Assembly (NCBI RefSeq): GCF_031020795.1 | Contig: NZ_JAVHJP010000006.1 | Location: 124,001-188,000 of the forward strand | Direction of reading: 5' to 3' | Source of the DNA: Hydrogenophaga pseudoflava | GTDB lineage: Bacteria; Pseudomonadota; Gammaproteobacteria; Burkholderiales; Burkholderiaceae_C | DNA: 64,000 nt | In this document: in pieces, positions 18,227-25,873 of the stretch | Position numbering within the stretch: position 1 is the first letter of the stretch | Layout: every line of letters starts with the position of its first letter | Program-made: the position numbers and the translations under genes | Notes under the pieces: model-generated | Told to the model about the DNA's origin: nothing | Seen by the model: only the letters and a program-made list of their open reading frames with translations | Database searches by the model: none

Positions 18227-18838
18227 ATGAGCGAGAAGATTGATCTGAAGAAATCCATGAAGGATCTGTACCGGGCGTCGGTCAAGGCGCCGGCCGTGGT
18301 CGAGGTGCCGACGCTGCGCTACCTCATGGTCGACGGCGAAGGAGATCCCAACACCGCGCCGGCCTATGCCGAAGCGGTCGAGGCGCTGTTCTCGGTCTCG
18401 TACACCGTCAAATTCATGGTCAAGCGGGGCCCGCAAGCCATTGACTACGGTGTCATGCCGCTCGAAAGCCTGTGGTGGTCCGACGACCCGTCGGCCTTCC
18501 TCACCGGCGCCAAAGACCACTGGCAATGGACGGCGATGATCCTGCAGCCGGACTTCGCCAGCGATGCGCTGATCGGAGAGGCCATTGGCGAGGTGCGCAA
18601 AAAGAAGAAGCTTCCGGGCGTGGATCGCCTGCGGCTGGGGCAACTGACGGAAGGCCGCTGCGCGCAGATCCTTCACGTCGGGCCATTCTCCGAAGAAGGC
18701 CCGACCATCGAACGCCTGCATGCCTTCATCACCGACCGATCGGCGCTGCGTGGCCGCCACCACGAGATCTACCTGAGCGACCTCCGGCGCACGGAAGCGG
18801 AGAAGTGGAAAACCATCGTCCGGCAGCCGATGGCATGA
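18227..18838 (+). CDS. GyrI-like small-molecule-binding domain protein
   Basis: A 203-residue stand-alone protein of the GyrI-like/AraC effector-binding superfamily. The family's tandem alpha-beta pattern is seen in VEVPTLRYLMVDGEGDPN, the TVKFMVK strand, a WxWTAMILQPDF strand and the C-terminal ILHVGPFSEEGPTIERLHAFI, with the final YLSDLRRTEAEKWKTIVRQPM typical of the YdfR/DUF of this group. Members of this group can bind or hydrolyse hydrophobic toxins. There is no DNA-binding domain. A truncated second GyrI-like frame starts at its stop codon. Confidence 0.85.
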   Translation: MSEKIDLKKSMKDLYRASVKAPAVVEVPTLRYLMVDGEGDPNTAPAYAEAVEALFSVSYTVKFMVKRGPQAIDYGVMPLESLWWSDDPSAFLTGAKDHWQWTAMILQPDFASDALIGEAIGEVRKKKKLPGVDRLRLGQLTEGRCAQILHVGPFSEEGPTIERLHAFITDRSALRGRHHEIYLSDLRRTEAEKWKTIVRQPMA

Positions 18839-18960
18839 GCGGCACGCCTGGCGCCGTGCTGCGCTACCGCGGCCCCTACACCAACATGCGCGACGCCTAC
18901 CAGTGGCTCCCCGCGGGACACTGCGCGGGCTGGCCACAGCTTCTGCCGTCGCGGCCCGCT
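18835..18960 (+). pseudogene. Remnant of a second GyrI-like domain gene
   Basis: An ATG overlapping the previous stop (ATGA) opens a frame reading MSGTPGAVLRYRGPYTNMRDAYQW, which matches the RGPYxxxxxAYxWL hallmark found near the C-terminus of GyrI-like/AraC effector domains. After TrpLeu the similarity stops: the expected rest of the domain is missing, and the frame runs antisense through the DUF2783 gene to 19113. Read as the degraded end of a duplicated or fused GyrI-like gene. It could still be translated as a short tail protein. Confidence 0.5.
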
Positions 18961-18965
18961 GAAGC

Positions 18966-19169
18966 TCAGAGGTCTTTCAGCGCCGCGTCGATGTGCACCT
19001 GGAACAACGCCGGATCGGCCAGCGCGTTCGCATTCATCAGCGCCAGCTTGACGAGGAACAGCTCGGTCTTCTGCGGCCCGACCGCGTCGATGGCGGTGGC
19101 GAGCTGGTCGTAGACCTGTTCGAGGCCCGGGACGGTCAGGGCATGGCTGCCGGGGTTCTGGCTGTTCAT
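18966..19169 (-). CDS. DUF2783 domain protein
   Basis: A 67-residue acidic helical protein (LEQVYDQLATAIDAVGPQKTELFLVKLALMNANALAD) matching the small DUF2783 family, which is almost always encoded beside FAD-dependent aromatic monooxygenases. The same holds here: its ATG overlaps the stop of the monooxygenase gene (ATGA), so the two are made together. It may be an accessory subunit; no biochemical role is established that I know of. Confidence 0.88.
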   Translation of the reverse strand: MNSQNPGSHALTVPGLEQVYDQLATAIDAVGPQKTELFLVKLALMNANALADPALFQVHIDAALKDL

Positions 19170-20869
19170 GCGGTGGCTCCCGTGGTCAGACCGGCTGCGG
19201 CGTGCAGGGCGGCACGCAACCGGTGGGGGTCCAGCAACGTCCAGCGCGCACAGACGTGCTGGTCGGGCCGCAGAAGGTAGGCGCTACCGCATCGCAAGCC
19301 GTACCGATCACGCACGTGGCCGTCCGGGTCGGGCAGCGTCCGGTCAGCGCCGGAAACCTGCAGGCTGCCGCCGACCGCGACGACCTGCAGCGGCAGGCCA
19401 TCGGCGCGCAGTTCCTCGACCACCACCAGCAAATCGCGCGGCAGATCCGCCTCGGTGGCGAAGAGCAGCGTGAAGCGGTGGTCCACGTGGTCCAGCAGGA
19501 ACTCGTCGTCCCCCAGCCGCACATTGCGCGGCGGTGCGCCATGGCCTGGCCCCATCGCGAACGCGGCGCTGTCGTCGTCCACGGCATTGAGTGGTGAGGC
19601 GCCGTACTCGTGCGGTCGCGAGGTGCGCCAGTGGTACAGCGGACCGACAAAGGGCTGGGTCAGCGAGAGCGACAAAACGGCGTCGCGCAACAGGCGGAAA
19701 CCGCGGCTGGGCGGTGTCATGAAGCGCGTGCTCTTTCCTGCCTCGTCAATGATTTCGCGCGCCGCGCCGACGCGTTCGCTGCTGTAGCTGCGCAGCAGCG
19801 CGACCGGCGCCACGCCCTTGGCCACCAGTGCCAGCCGCCAGGCCAGGGCCTGCGCATCCTGAAAGCCGGTGTTCGCACCGCGCACGCCGAAGATGGGCAG
19901 CAGATGGGCAGCATCCCCGACGAACAGCACCCGCCCGTGCACGTAGTCGGCCAGCGTGAGCGCCCGCGCCGAATAGACCGAGCACCAGTCCAGTTCCCAA
20001 GGGGCTCCGGCGTGGCCGATCATGGCCAGCTGGGCGTCGATGCGCGCCTTCAGCGACGCGGGCCGCAGAGCGTCTTCGGGGGTTTCGCCGGGTGGCAACT
20101 GATAGTCCAGCCGCCACAGGCCATGCGGCTCGCGGTGCATGAGAATGGTGTTGCCGGGATTCCAGTCGGGATCGAAGAAGGCCAGGCGTTCTGTCGGCAG
20201 CGGCAGGTCGACCCGGATGTCGGCGATCACGAAGCGGCCTTCGTAGGACGCCCCCTCGAGCGTGAGGCCCATCTGCGCGCGCACCGCCGAGCGTGCGCCG
20301 TCGGCCGCCACCAACCAGTCGGCCTGCAGCTTGTATGGCCCCTCGGCCGTGTCCACCTGCAGCGCAGCTCCCGAGGCACCTTGTTCGACCAAGAGCAGTT
20401 TGTTTCCCCAGCGCAGTTCGACCAGCGGATGGGCGTCGCAAGCCTCGACCAGGTACTGCTCCAGGTACTGCTGCTGGATGTTGATCAGCGGGGAAAACCG
20501 GTCGTCCGGATCGTGCGGGTTCTCCATGCGGAACACGCGCCGGCCCCGGTAGAACGAGTTGCCGCAGCTCCACGGCAAGCCGTTGGCGGTGACGCAGTGC
20601 GCGACGCCCACCTGCTGGAGGATCTCCATCGAGCGTCGGGTGAAGGCGATGGCCCGACTGCCCTCGGACACCTGCCGTTCGGCTTCGAGCACCACGCAGC
20701 GTACGCCCTGCTGCGCCAGTGCCAGCGCGGTCACGAGGCCAATCGGACCGGCCCCCGCAATCACCGCAGGAGCGTGCTGTTCTTCCGGATGCAACGACGG
20801 CCGCCAGGCTTCGAACACCTGGTACTCGTAATAGATCGAGCGCCGTGGCTCGGCGTGGGGCTGGTGCAT
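19166..20869 (-). CDS. FAD-dependent aromatic monooxygenase (MhpA-like)
   Basis: A 567-residue class A flavoprotein hydroxylase. FAD-binding GAGPIG is near residue 39, DG motif LVAADGARSAVR near 180 and GD motif VLFVGDAAHLLPIFGVRGANTGFQDA near 310; a C-terminal thioredoxin-like part follows. Closest well-known family is 3-(3-hydroxyphenyl)propionate hydroxylase (MhpA), but no meta-cleavage genes follow, so the phenolic substrate is open. The ATG at 20869 gives MHQPHAEPRRS; the frame further upstream crosses the likely operator. It is followed by DUF2783 and preceded by a LuxR-type regulator on the same strand. Confidence 0.88.
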   Translation of the reverse strand: MHQPHAEPRRSIYYEYQVFEAWRPSLHPEEQHAPAVIAGAGPIGLVTALALAQQGVRCVVLEAERQVSEGSRAIAFTRRSMEILQQVGVAHCVTANGLPWSCGNSFYRGRRVFRMENPHDPDDRFSPLINIQQQYLEQYLVEACDAHPLVELRWGNKLLLVEQGASGAALQVDTAEGPYKLQADWLVAADGARSAVRAQMGLTLEGASYEGRFVIADIRVDLPLPTERLAFFDPDWNPGNTILMHREPHGLWRLDYQLPPGETPEDALRPASLKARIDAQLAMIGHAGAPWELDWCSVYSARALTLADYVHGRVLFVGDAAHLLPIFGVRGANTGFQDAQALAWRLALVAKGVAPVALLRSYSSERVGAAREIIDEAGKSTRFMTPPSRGFRLLRDAVLSLSLTQPFVGPLYHWRTSRPHEYGASPLNAVDDDSAAFAMGPGHGAPPRNVRLGDDEFLLDHVDHRFTLLFATEADLPRDLLVVVEELRADGLPLQVVAVGGSLQVSGADRTLPDPDGHVRDRYGLRCGSAYLLRPDQHVCARWTLLDPHRLRAALHAAAGLTTGATA

Positions 20870-20918
20870 GGCGGGTCTCCTGTCTTGCGGGGCAGTGTAG
20901 AGAGCGCCCCGCACACCC

Positions 20919-20938
20919 ATGTCCTGTTTTCAGGACAT
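20919..20938. promoter_or_regulatory. 20-bp perfect palindrome upstream of monooxygenase gene
   Basis: ATGTCCTG-TTTT-CAGGACAT, a perfect 8-4-8 inverted repeat, 50 bp before the monooxygenase start and 13 bp after the stop of the LuxR-type gene. Twenty bases is the normal size of a LuxR-family operator. A terminator is less likely because no T-run follows on the minus strand. Confidence 0.6.
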
Positions 20939-20951
20939 TCTCGCCTCAGGT

Positions 20952-21812
20952 TCAGCCACGGGACTGCAGCAGGGCCGCCAGCATTTCCCGTTGTCCCGCC
21001 ACGCCCAGCTTCCGGTAAACGCGCTGGCAGTAGGTCTGGGCACTCGACGCGGTGAGTCCGAGGCGCCCGGCCAGCGCGGCCGTGTCCAGACCGTCCATCA
21101 GCGCAACCAGCACGTCCTGGTCGCGCTGGGTGAGTTGCGGCCAGCGCCGCACCGCGCGCGCCAGCAGCAAGCCGCCCAGGTCCTGGTGGACCGCAAGGCC
21201 CGTGTGGTGCAGGCGTACGGCCTGAACGATCAGCGGTGCAAAGGCCTCGACCACGGCAATGGCCGAGTCGTCGAATGGCCCGTGCTCGGTGCCACGGTAA
21301 AGGTGCACCGACAGCCAGCGCCGCCCTTCGTACAGTGCCAGCACCGCCAGGCGTTCGGCCACCTGCGGCAGCGTGTAGCAGGTCTGGCGATAGCCGGCGT
21401 GCGGTATGTCGGCACCGGTCTGCCGGTGCAAAAGGATGCGCGGCTGTTCCGCACCGGCCTTGTGCGCCGCGGCCCACTCTGCCTGCATCACGGCCGCCAG
21501 CCCGTCGAGCCGGTGGTAGCGGCTCACGTAGGCCTCGGCAATGTGGGGCAGCGCCTGGGTGCGCGAGCGGTCACCCACGGCCACCACGCTCGGCTTGCGT
21601 CCGGGTTCGAAGGCGAAGATGGTGCACTGTGCCAGTGGTGCGTGGGCACCGACCAGCCGCAGCAGGTGCTCGGCCACCGCATCCCGGGCGCCCTGGCCCA
21701 GATGGGTCAGCAGCGCGCTGGCCTGCGTCAACGGCAGGTCCAGAGCGGTCGGCGGACGGGAGCCCAGCACCCAGTGGCGTCGCAAGGGGGTGGGCACACG
21801 CGGCACGGACAT
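20952..21812 (-). CDS. LuxR family transcriptional regulator
   Basis: A 286-residue protein with a C-terminal LuxR/GerE helix-turn-helix ([45 protein letters not shown], about residues 225-275). The N-terminal 200 residues are an unassigned sensor region, without a receiver or clear autoinducer domain. It lies upstream of the monooxygenase/DUF2783 pair and divergent from a crotonase-family gene; it probably senses the pathway substrate. The start at 21812 (MSVPRVP) is chosen because the longer frame runs into the divergent gene. Confidence 0.85.
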   Translation of the reverse strand: MSVPRVPTPLRRHWVLGSRPPTALDLPLTQASALLTHLGQGARDAVAEHLLRLVGAHAPLAQCTIFAFEPGRKPSVVAVGDRSRTQALPHIAEAYVSRYHRLDGLAAVMQAEWAAAHKAGAEQPRILLHRQTGADIPHAGYRQTCYTLPQVAERLAVLALYEGRRWLSVHLYRGTEHGPFDDSAIAVVEAFAPLIVQAVRLHHTGLAVHQDLGGLLLARAVRRWPQLTQRDQDVLVALMDGLDTAALAGRLGLTASSAQTYCQRVYRKLGVAGQREMLAALLQSRG

Positions 21813-21891
21813 GCGCGGCACTGTAGCGCAGGCGACGCCCCCGCACTGCGCAAGCCTCCTAGCATGCAGGCACGGCCACCGAGGAGACACC

Positions 21892-22788
21892 ATGCCCGAA
21901 TTCAGCACCCTGCGCATCTCGCCCGACCCGCAGCAGCCGCGCATCGCCCGCCTGCTGCTCAACCGCCCGGACCAGTACAACGCGATCAACGACGCCATGC
22001 CCGGCGAGATCCGGGCCGCGGTGGGGTGGGCCAATGCCGAGCCGGACATCCACGTCATCGTGGTGGAAGGATCGGGCAAGGGCTTCTGCGGGGGCTACGA
22101 CCTTGCCGGCTACGCCGAACAGCGGATCGAACACCCCTGCCAGCAGGAAGCCCACCCCTGGGACCCGATGGCCGACTACGCCGTCATGAAACGAAACACC
22201 GAGGACTTCATGAGCCTGTGGCGCTCGTCCAAGCCCACGATCGCCAAGGTGCACGGTGCGGCGGTGGCCGGCGGCAGCGACATCGCAATGTGCTGCGACC
22301 TGCTGGTCATGGCCGAGGACGCGCGCATCGGCTACATGCCCACCCGCGTCTGGGGCTGTCCGACCACGGCCATGTGGACCTACCGGCTCGGGCCGCTGCG
22401 CGCCAAGCAGATGATGTTCACCGGCGACGTGATCGACGGCCGCACCGCCGCCGACTGGGGCCTGGCCAACGAGGCGGTCCCGGCGGAACAGCTGGAGGCG
22501 GCGGTGATGCGGCTGGCGGGGCGCATCGCCGGCGTGCCCTCCTCGCACCTGGCCATGCACAAGCTGGTGGTCAACCAGGCCATGCTGAGCATGGGGCTGG
22601 AGCAGACCCAGATGTTCGCCACCGTCTTCGACGGCATCACGCGCCACAACCCCGAGGGCTTGTGGTTCCGCCGGTACGCACAGGAACAAGGCTTCAAGGC
22701 AGCGGTGCAGTGGCGCGACAGTGGACGGCCGATCCCCGAAGGTGACGAGGCGCGCGCGCTGGTGCGGGAAATGGACACACGCAGATAG
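21892..22788 (+). CDS. Crotonase/enoyl-CoA hydratase family protein with altered active site
   Basis: 298 residues with the crotonase fold marks: [14 protein letters not shown], an oxyanion-hole loop [10 protein letters not shown] and [31 protein letters not shown]. The two glutamates of true hydratases are not at the usual places: the PEx region reads [14 protein letters not shown]. Hydratase activity is therefore doubtful; isomerase, hydrolase or decarboxylase activity is possible. Good ribosome site (GAGGAGA) before the ATG. Divergent from the LuxR regulator by 79 bp. Confidence 0.85.
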   Translation: MPEFSTLRISPDPQQPRIARLLLNRPDQYNAINDAMPGEIRAAVGWANAEPDIHVIVVEGSGKGFCGGYDLAGYAEQRIEHPCQQEAHPWDPMADYAVMKRNTEDFMSLWRSSKPTIAKVHGAAVAGGSDIAMCCDLLVMAEDARIGYMPTRVWGCPTTAMWTYRLGPLRAKQMMFTGDVIDGRTAADWGLANEAVPAEQLEAAVMRLAGRIAGVPSSHLAMHKLVVNQAMLSMGLEQTQMFATVFDGITRHNPEGLWFRRYAQEQGFKAAVQWRDSGRPIPEGDEARALVREMDTRR

Positions 22789-22915
22789 CAAGCGCGTGTT
22801 ACGCAACAGCCGCAACGAGACGTACGGTTCATCTCGTTACCCCTCTTACGGCAGCGATCCGAATGTAAGCCCCACGGTCCGTAGCATGACCGCTTCACTT
22901 TCAGAAGGAGCTCGC

Positions 22916-23455
22916 ATGGCACTGCATTTCGGAAAACGCGACAACGAACCCACCAACGCCCTCAACCAGGGGCTCAACACCCCCCGTTACGGCGCCAACA
23001 GCGTGAACACCCCGGCCTCCAGCACCCAGGCCGAAAGCCGCCAGGCCGCTTCGGCAGCGACGAGTGCCACGGTGCCCGAAGGCGGCAGCAAGCTCACGGT
23101 CGGCCCGAACATCAAGCTCAAGGGCGTGGAGATCACCGACTGCGACACCCTCGTCGTGGAGGGTCTGGTCGAAGCCACGATGGACTCGCGCGTGATCCAG
23201 ATCGCCCAGCAAGGTGCCTTCAAAGGATCGGCCGAGATCGACATCGCCGAGATCCACGGCGTGTTCGACGGCAACCTCACCGTGCGCCAAAAGCTCGTGA
23301 TCTACGCCACCGGCAAGGTCACGGGCAAAATCCGCTACGGCAAGGTGGTGATCGAAGAAGGCGGCCAGCTCTCGGGCGACATCGAGTGCTCGGTGGCCAG
23401 TTCCGCCAAGCCTTCCTCCTCGGTGGCCAAGCCCTCCATGGCCCTCGCCGCCTGA
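22916..23455 (+). CDS. Bactofilin (polymer-forming cytoskeletal protein)
   Basis: 179 residues with a central bactofilin beta-solenoid (about 60-160: LTVGPNIKLKGVEITDCDTLVVEGLVEA, GAFKGSAEIDIAEIHGVFDGNLTV, ATGKVTGKIRYGKVVIEEGGQLSGDIEC) between disordered Ser/Ala-rich tails. Bactofilins polymerise without nucleotide and localise cell-wall or envelope enzymes. AGAAGGAG five bases before the ATG fixes this start over an in-frame ATG at 22886. A 7-11-7 inverted repeat (22814-22838) lies in the upstream gap, and an intrinsic terminator follows the gene, so it is probably monocistronic. Confidence 0.93.
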   Translation: MALHFGKRDNEPTNALNQGLNTPRYGANSVNTPASSTQAESRQAASAATSATVPEGGSKLTVGPNIKLKGVEITDCDTLVVEGLVEATMDSRVIQIAQQGAFKGSAEIDIAEIHGVFDGNLTVRQKLVIYATGKVTGKIRYGKVVIEEGGQLSGDIECSVASSAKPSSSVAKPSMALAA

Positions 23456-23476
23456 GCATCCCGCGCCCCTGAACCT

Positions 23477-23507
23477 CACCGCCCGCCCATGCGGGCGGTG
23501 TTCATTT
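23477..23507 (+). terminator. Intrinsic terminator after bactofilin gene
   Basis: CACCGCCCGC (23477-23486) and GCGGGCGGTG (23491-23500) form a 10-bp stem on a CCAT loop, followed by TTCATTT. It begins 22 bp after the bactofilin stop. Confidence 0.8.
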
Positions 23508-23541
23508 GCGCCAGCCCCGGCGGCCCCGCTATCCTCTGGGC

Positions 23542-25230
23542 ATGTACGCCGGCTATTTCGGTCTCCAGCAGACTCCCTTCTCCATCGCCCCGGACCCCCG
23601 TTACCTCCTGATGAGCGAGCGGCACCGGGAGGCGCTGGCGCTCCTTCTGTACGGGGTGCAGGGCGGCGGCGGTTTTGTTCTGCTCACCGGTGAGATAGGT
23701 GCCGGCAAGACCACCGTCTGCCGCTGCTTTCTGGAACAGATTCCAGAGAACTGCCGGGTCGCCTACATCTTCAATCCCAAGCTCACCGTCGGTGACCTGC
23801 TCAAGACCATCTGCCACGAGTTCCAGCTGGAAGTGCGGCATGAGGGCATCGGTCCCGCCACGATCAAAGACCACCTCGACCCGTTGAACGAATACCTGCT
23901 GCGCAGCCACGCGGCGGGTCAGCGCAATGTGCTGATCATCGACGAGGCCCAGAACCTGACGCCACACGTGCTGGAGCAGTTGCGTCTGCTGACCAACCTT
24001 GAAACCAATGAGCGCAAACTGTTGCAGATTGTGCTGATCGGTCAGCCCGAACTGCGCACCGTGCTGGCCCAGCCCGAGCTGGAACAGCTGGCACAGCGCG
24101 TGATCGCGCGGTTCCACCTGGGCGCCCTGAGCGCGGCCGAAACCCGGCAGTACGTGCGCCACCGCATGGAGGTGGCGGGCCTCCGGGGGCCTCTGCCGTT
24201 CAGCAACGAAGCGCTGGCACGGGTCCACGCGATCACACGGGGCGTACCCCGTCGCATCAACCTCCTGTGCGACCGCGCACTGCTGGGCGCTTACGCCACC
24301 GACAGCCGGCAGATCGGCCCGGCGATGGTGGACAAGGCGGCCAGCGAGGTGTTCGACATGCCCGCCAGCGTGTCGCCGCCACCTCCGGTCAGAACACTGG
24401 GCGGCCGCCCCTGGCACACGCTGGCGCTGGGCGCCCTGGCCGGCGCCGTGCTGGCCGCTGGCGTGGCCGCGCTCCTGTGGCAGCAGCGGGCGCCATTGCA
24501 GCCCTCGCAACCCCTTCCCGCCACCGGCTCATTGCCGGAAGCACCGGCGCCCAGCCCGGCCCAGGTTCAGCCCCAGCCACCCGCTGCGGTGGATGTGCCT
24601 GCGGATCCGCTCCCCGTGGCCGCCCCAGCGCCGCTCACCAGCCCACCCGGATCTGCCGACCTGCTGGGCTCCGAGGTCACGGCCTGGCGCGAGCTCGGTG
24701 CGCTCTGGGGCCAGCCCCTGGCCGGCGGCGACCCGTGCACGGTGGCGCTCGAGCAGCAGCTGCAGTGTTTCAGCACCCAGCGAATGACACTGCATGGACT
24801 GCGCCAGCTGAACCGTCCAGGCATCCTGCTGCTGCGCCCAGGCGGTGAAGAGCCGAGGCGCGCCATCGTCACCGCCATGACGGCAGAAACCGCCACGCTA
24901 CAAGCCAACGGGCAGCGCTGGCTGATGCCGCTGACCGCACTGGCCGACATCTGGCGCGGCGACTATGCGACCCTCTGGCGCCAACCCGAGGGCACCCGCG
25001 GTCGCGTTGTTCAGAATCCCAAGGGAGCGGCCGGCGACTGGCTCGCGGCACAGCTCATCGGCCTGCAGACCCAGGGCCTGATACCCGCCGAGGCAAGCAC
25101 CTTCGCCACCCGCCTGAAGGCCTTTCAGAAGACCCAGGGACTGGAAGCCGACGGTGTGGCCGGCTCCATGACCTTCATGCAGGTCAACCTGGCGGCTGGC
25201 GTGGACGAACCCCGCCTGAGCAAACCCTGA
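23542..25230 (+). CDS. ExeA/GspA-like AAA ATPase with C-terminal peptidoglycan-binding domain
   Basis: 562 residues. An N-terminal ATPase (about 1-270) starts with the ExeA pattern MYAGYFGLQQTPFSIAPDP, Walker A GEIGAGKTT (about 52-60) and Walker B NVLIIDEAQNL. One membrane helix (near 295-315, LALGALAGAVLAAGVAALLW) and a Pro/Ala-rich periplasmic linker follow; the last 70 residues look like a PG_binding_1 domain (KAFQKTQGLEADGVAGSMTF). ExeA uses ATP and peptidoglycan contact to assemble the type II secretion secretin. GspB follows, yet no other gsp gene is nearby. Confidence 0.92.
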   Translation: MYAGYFGLQQTPFSIAPDPRYLLMSERHREALALLLYGVQGGGGFVLLTGEIGAGKTTVCRCFLEQIPENCRVAYIFNPKLTVGDLLKTICHEFQLEVRHEGIGPATIKDHLDPLNEYLLRSHAAGQRNVLIIDEAQNLTPHVLEQLRLLTNLETNERKLLQIVLIGQPELRTVLAQPELEQLAQRVIARFHLGALSAAETRQYVRHRMEVAGLRGPLPFSNEALARVHAITRGVPRRINLLCDRALLGAYATDSRQIGPAMVDKAASEVFDMPASVSPPPPVRTLGGRPWHTLALGALAGAVLAAGVAALLWQQRAPLQPSQPLPATGSLPEAPAPSPAQVQPQPPAAVDVPADPLPVAAPAPLTSPPGSADLLGSEVTAWRELGALWGQPLAGGDPCTVALEQQLQCFSTQRMTLHGLRQLNRPGILLLRPGGEEPRRAIVTAMTAETATLQANGQRWLMPLTALADIWRGDYATLWRQPEGTRGRVVQNPKGAAGDWLAAQLIGLQTQGLIPAEASTFATRLKAFQKTQGLEADGVAGSMTFMQVNLAAGVDEPRLSKP

Positions 25231-25243
25231 ACGCCGTCGCGCC

Positions 25244-25873
25244 ATGTCCTACATCCTTGATGCACTCAAACGGGCCGACGCCGAACGCGAACGGGGTCAT
25301 GTGCCTGGGCTGCACAGCCAGGGCACGCCCGCTCCTGCAGCGCGCACGGCAAGGTCTCGGCAACCTGGCCTGCCCTGGGTGGCCGGGGGGATCGCCCTGC
25401 TGCTGGCCGCGGCCGCAGTCTTCTGGTGGTGGCGCGCAGCCTCCGGTGGACCCCAGCCGCCAGCCGCCACCGTGCAGGCGCCGGGCCACGCCCCGGTGAC
25501 GGCCGAGGTGAACGCAGCCGCGCCGCCTACTGCGCCGGCCCCCGCATTGCCTATCCTGGCTCCAGCACCGCCCCCCCCTCCTGCTGCGGCGCCGCCCGCC
25601 ACCGCACCCAGACCACCGGCGGCCGGCCCCGCCAGCAACGCGGCCAGCCCGGACGGGCAGCCCCCACCGGCCGGCGCGGCGCCCGCTTCGGCGCCGCCGG
25701 TCCAGATCTCCGGTGTCACCTATTCCTCGAACGCGTCGCACCGGATGCTGATCGCCAACGGCAAGGTGGTGCGAGAGGGTGAGGAGATCGAGCCGGGCCT
25801 GAAGGTGGAGGTCATTTCGCCCAGAAGCGCCATACTCAACCACCGTGGCTCCCGATACAACATCAACTACTGA
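25244..25873 (+). CDS. gspB: General secretion pathway protein GspB/ExeB
   Basis: 209 residues: the GspB N-terminus MSYILDALKRADAERERGHVPGLH, one membrane helix (about 46-66, WVAGGIALLLAAAAVFWWW), a Pro/Ala-rich linker of about 80 residues and the conserved C-terminal GspB domain (ISGVTYSSNASHRMLIANGKVVREGEEI ... VEVISPRSAIL). It is the partner of the ExeA-like ATPase 13 nt upstream. Its 3' end overlaps the next gene by 29 nt. Confidence 0.93.
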   Translation: MSYILDALKRADAERERGHVPGLHSQGTPAPAARTARSRQPGLPWVAGGIALLLAAAAVFWWWRAASGGPQPPAATVQAPGHAPVTAEVNAAAPPTAPAPALPILAPAPPPPPAAAPPATAPRPPAAGPASNAASPDGQPPPAGAAPASAPPVQISGVTYSSNASHRMLIANGKVVREGEEIEPGLKVEVISPRSAILNHRGSRYNINY

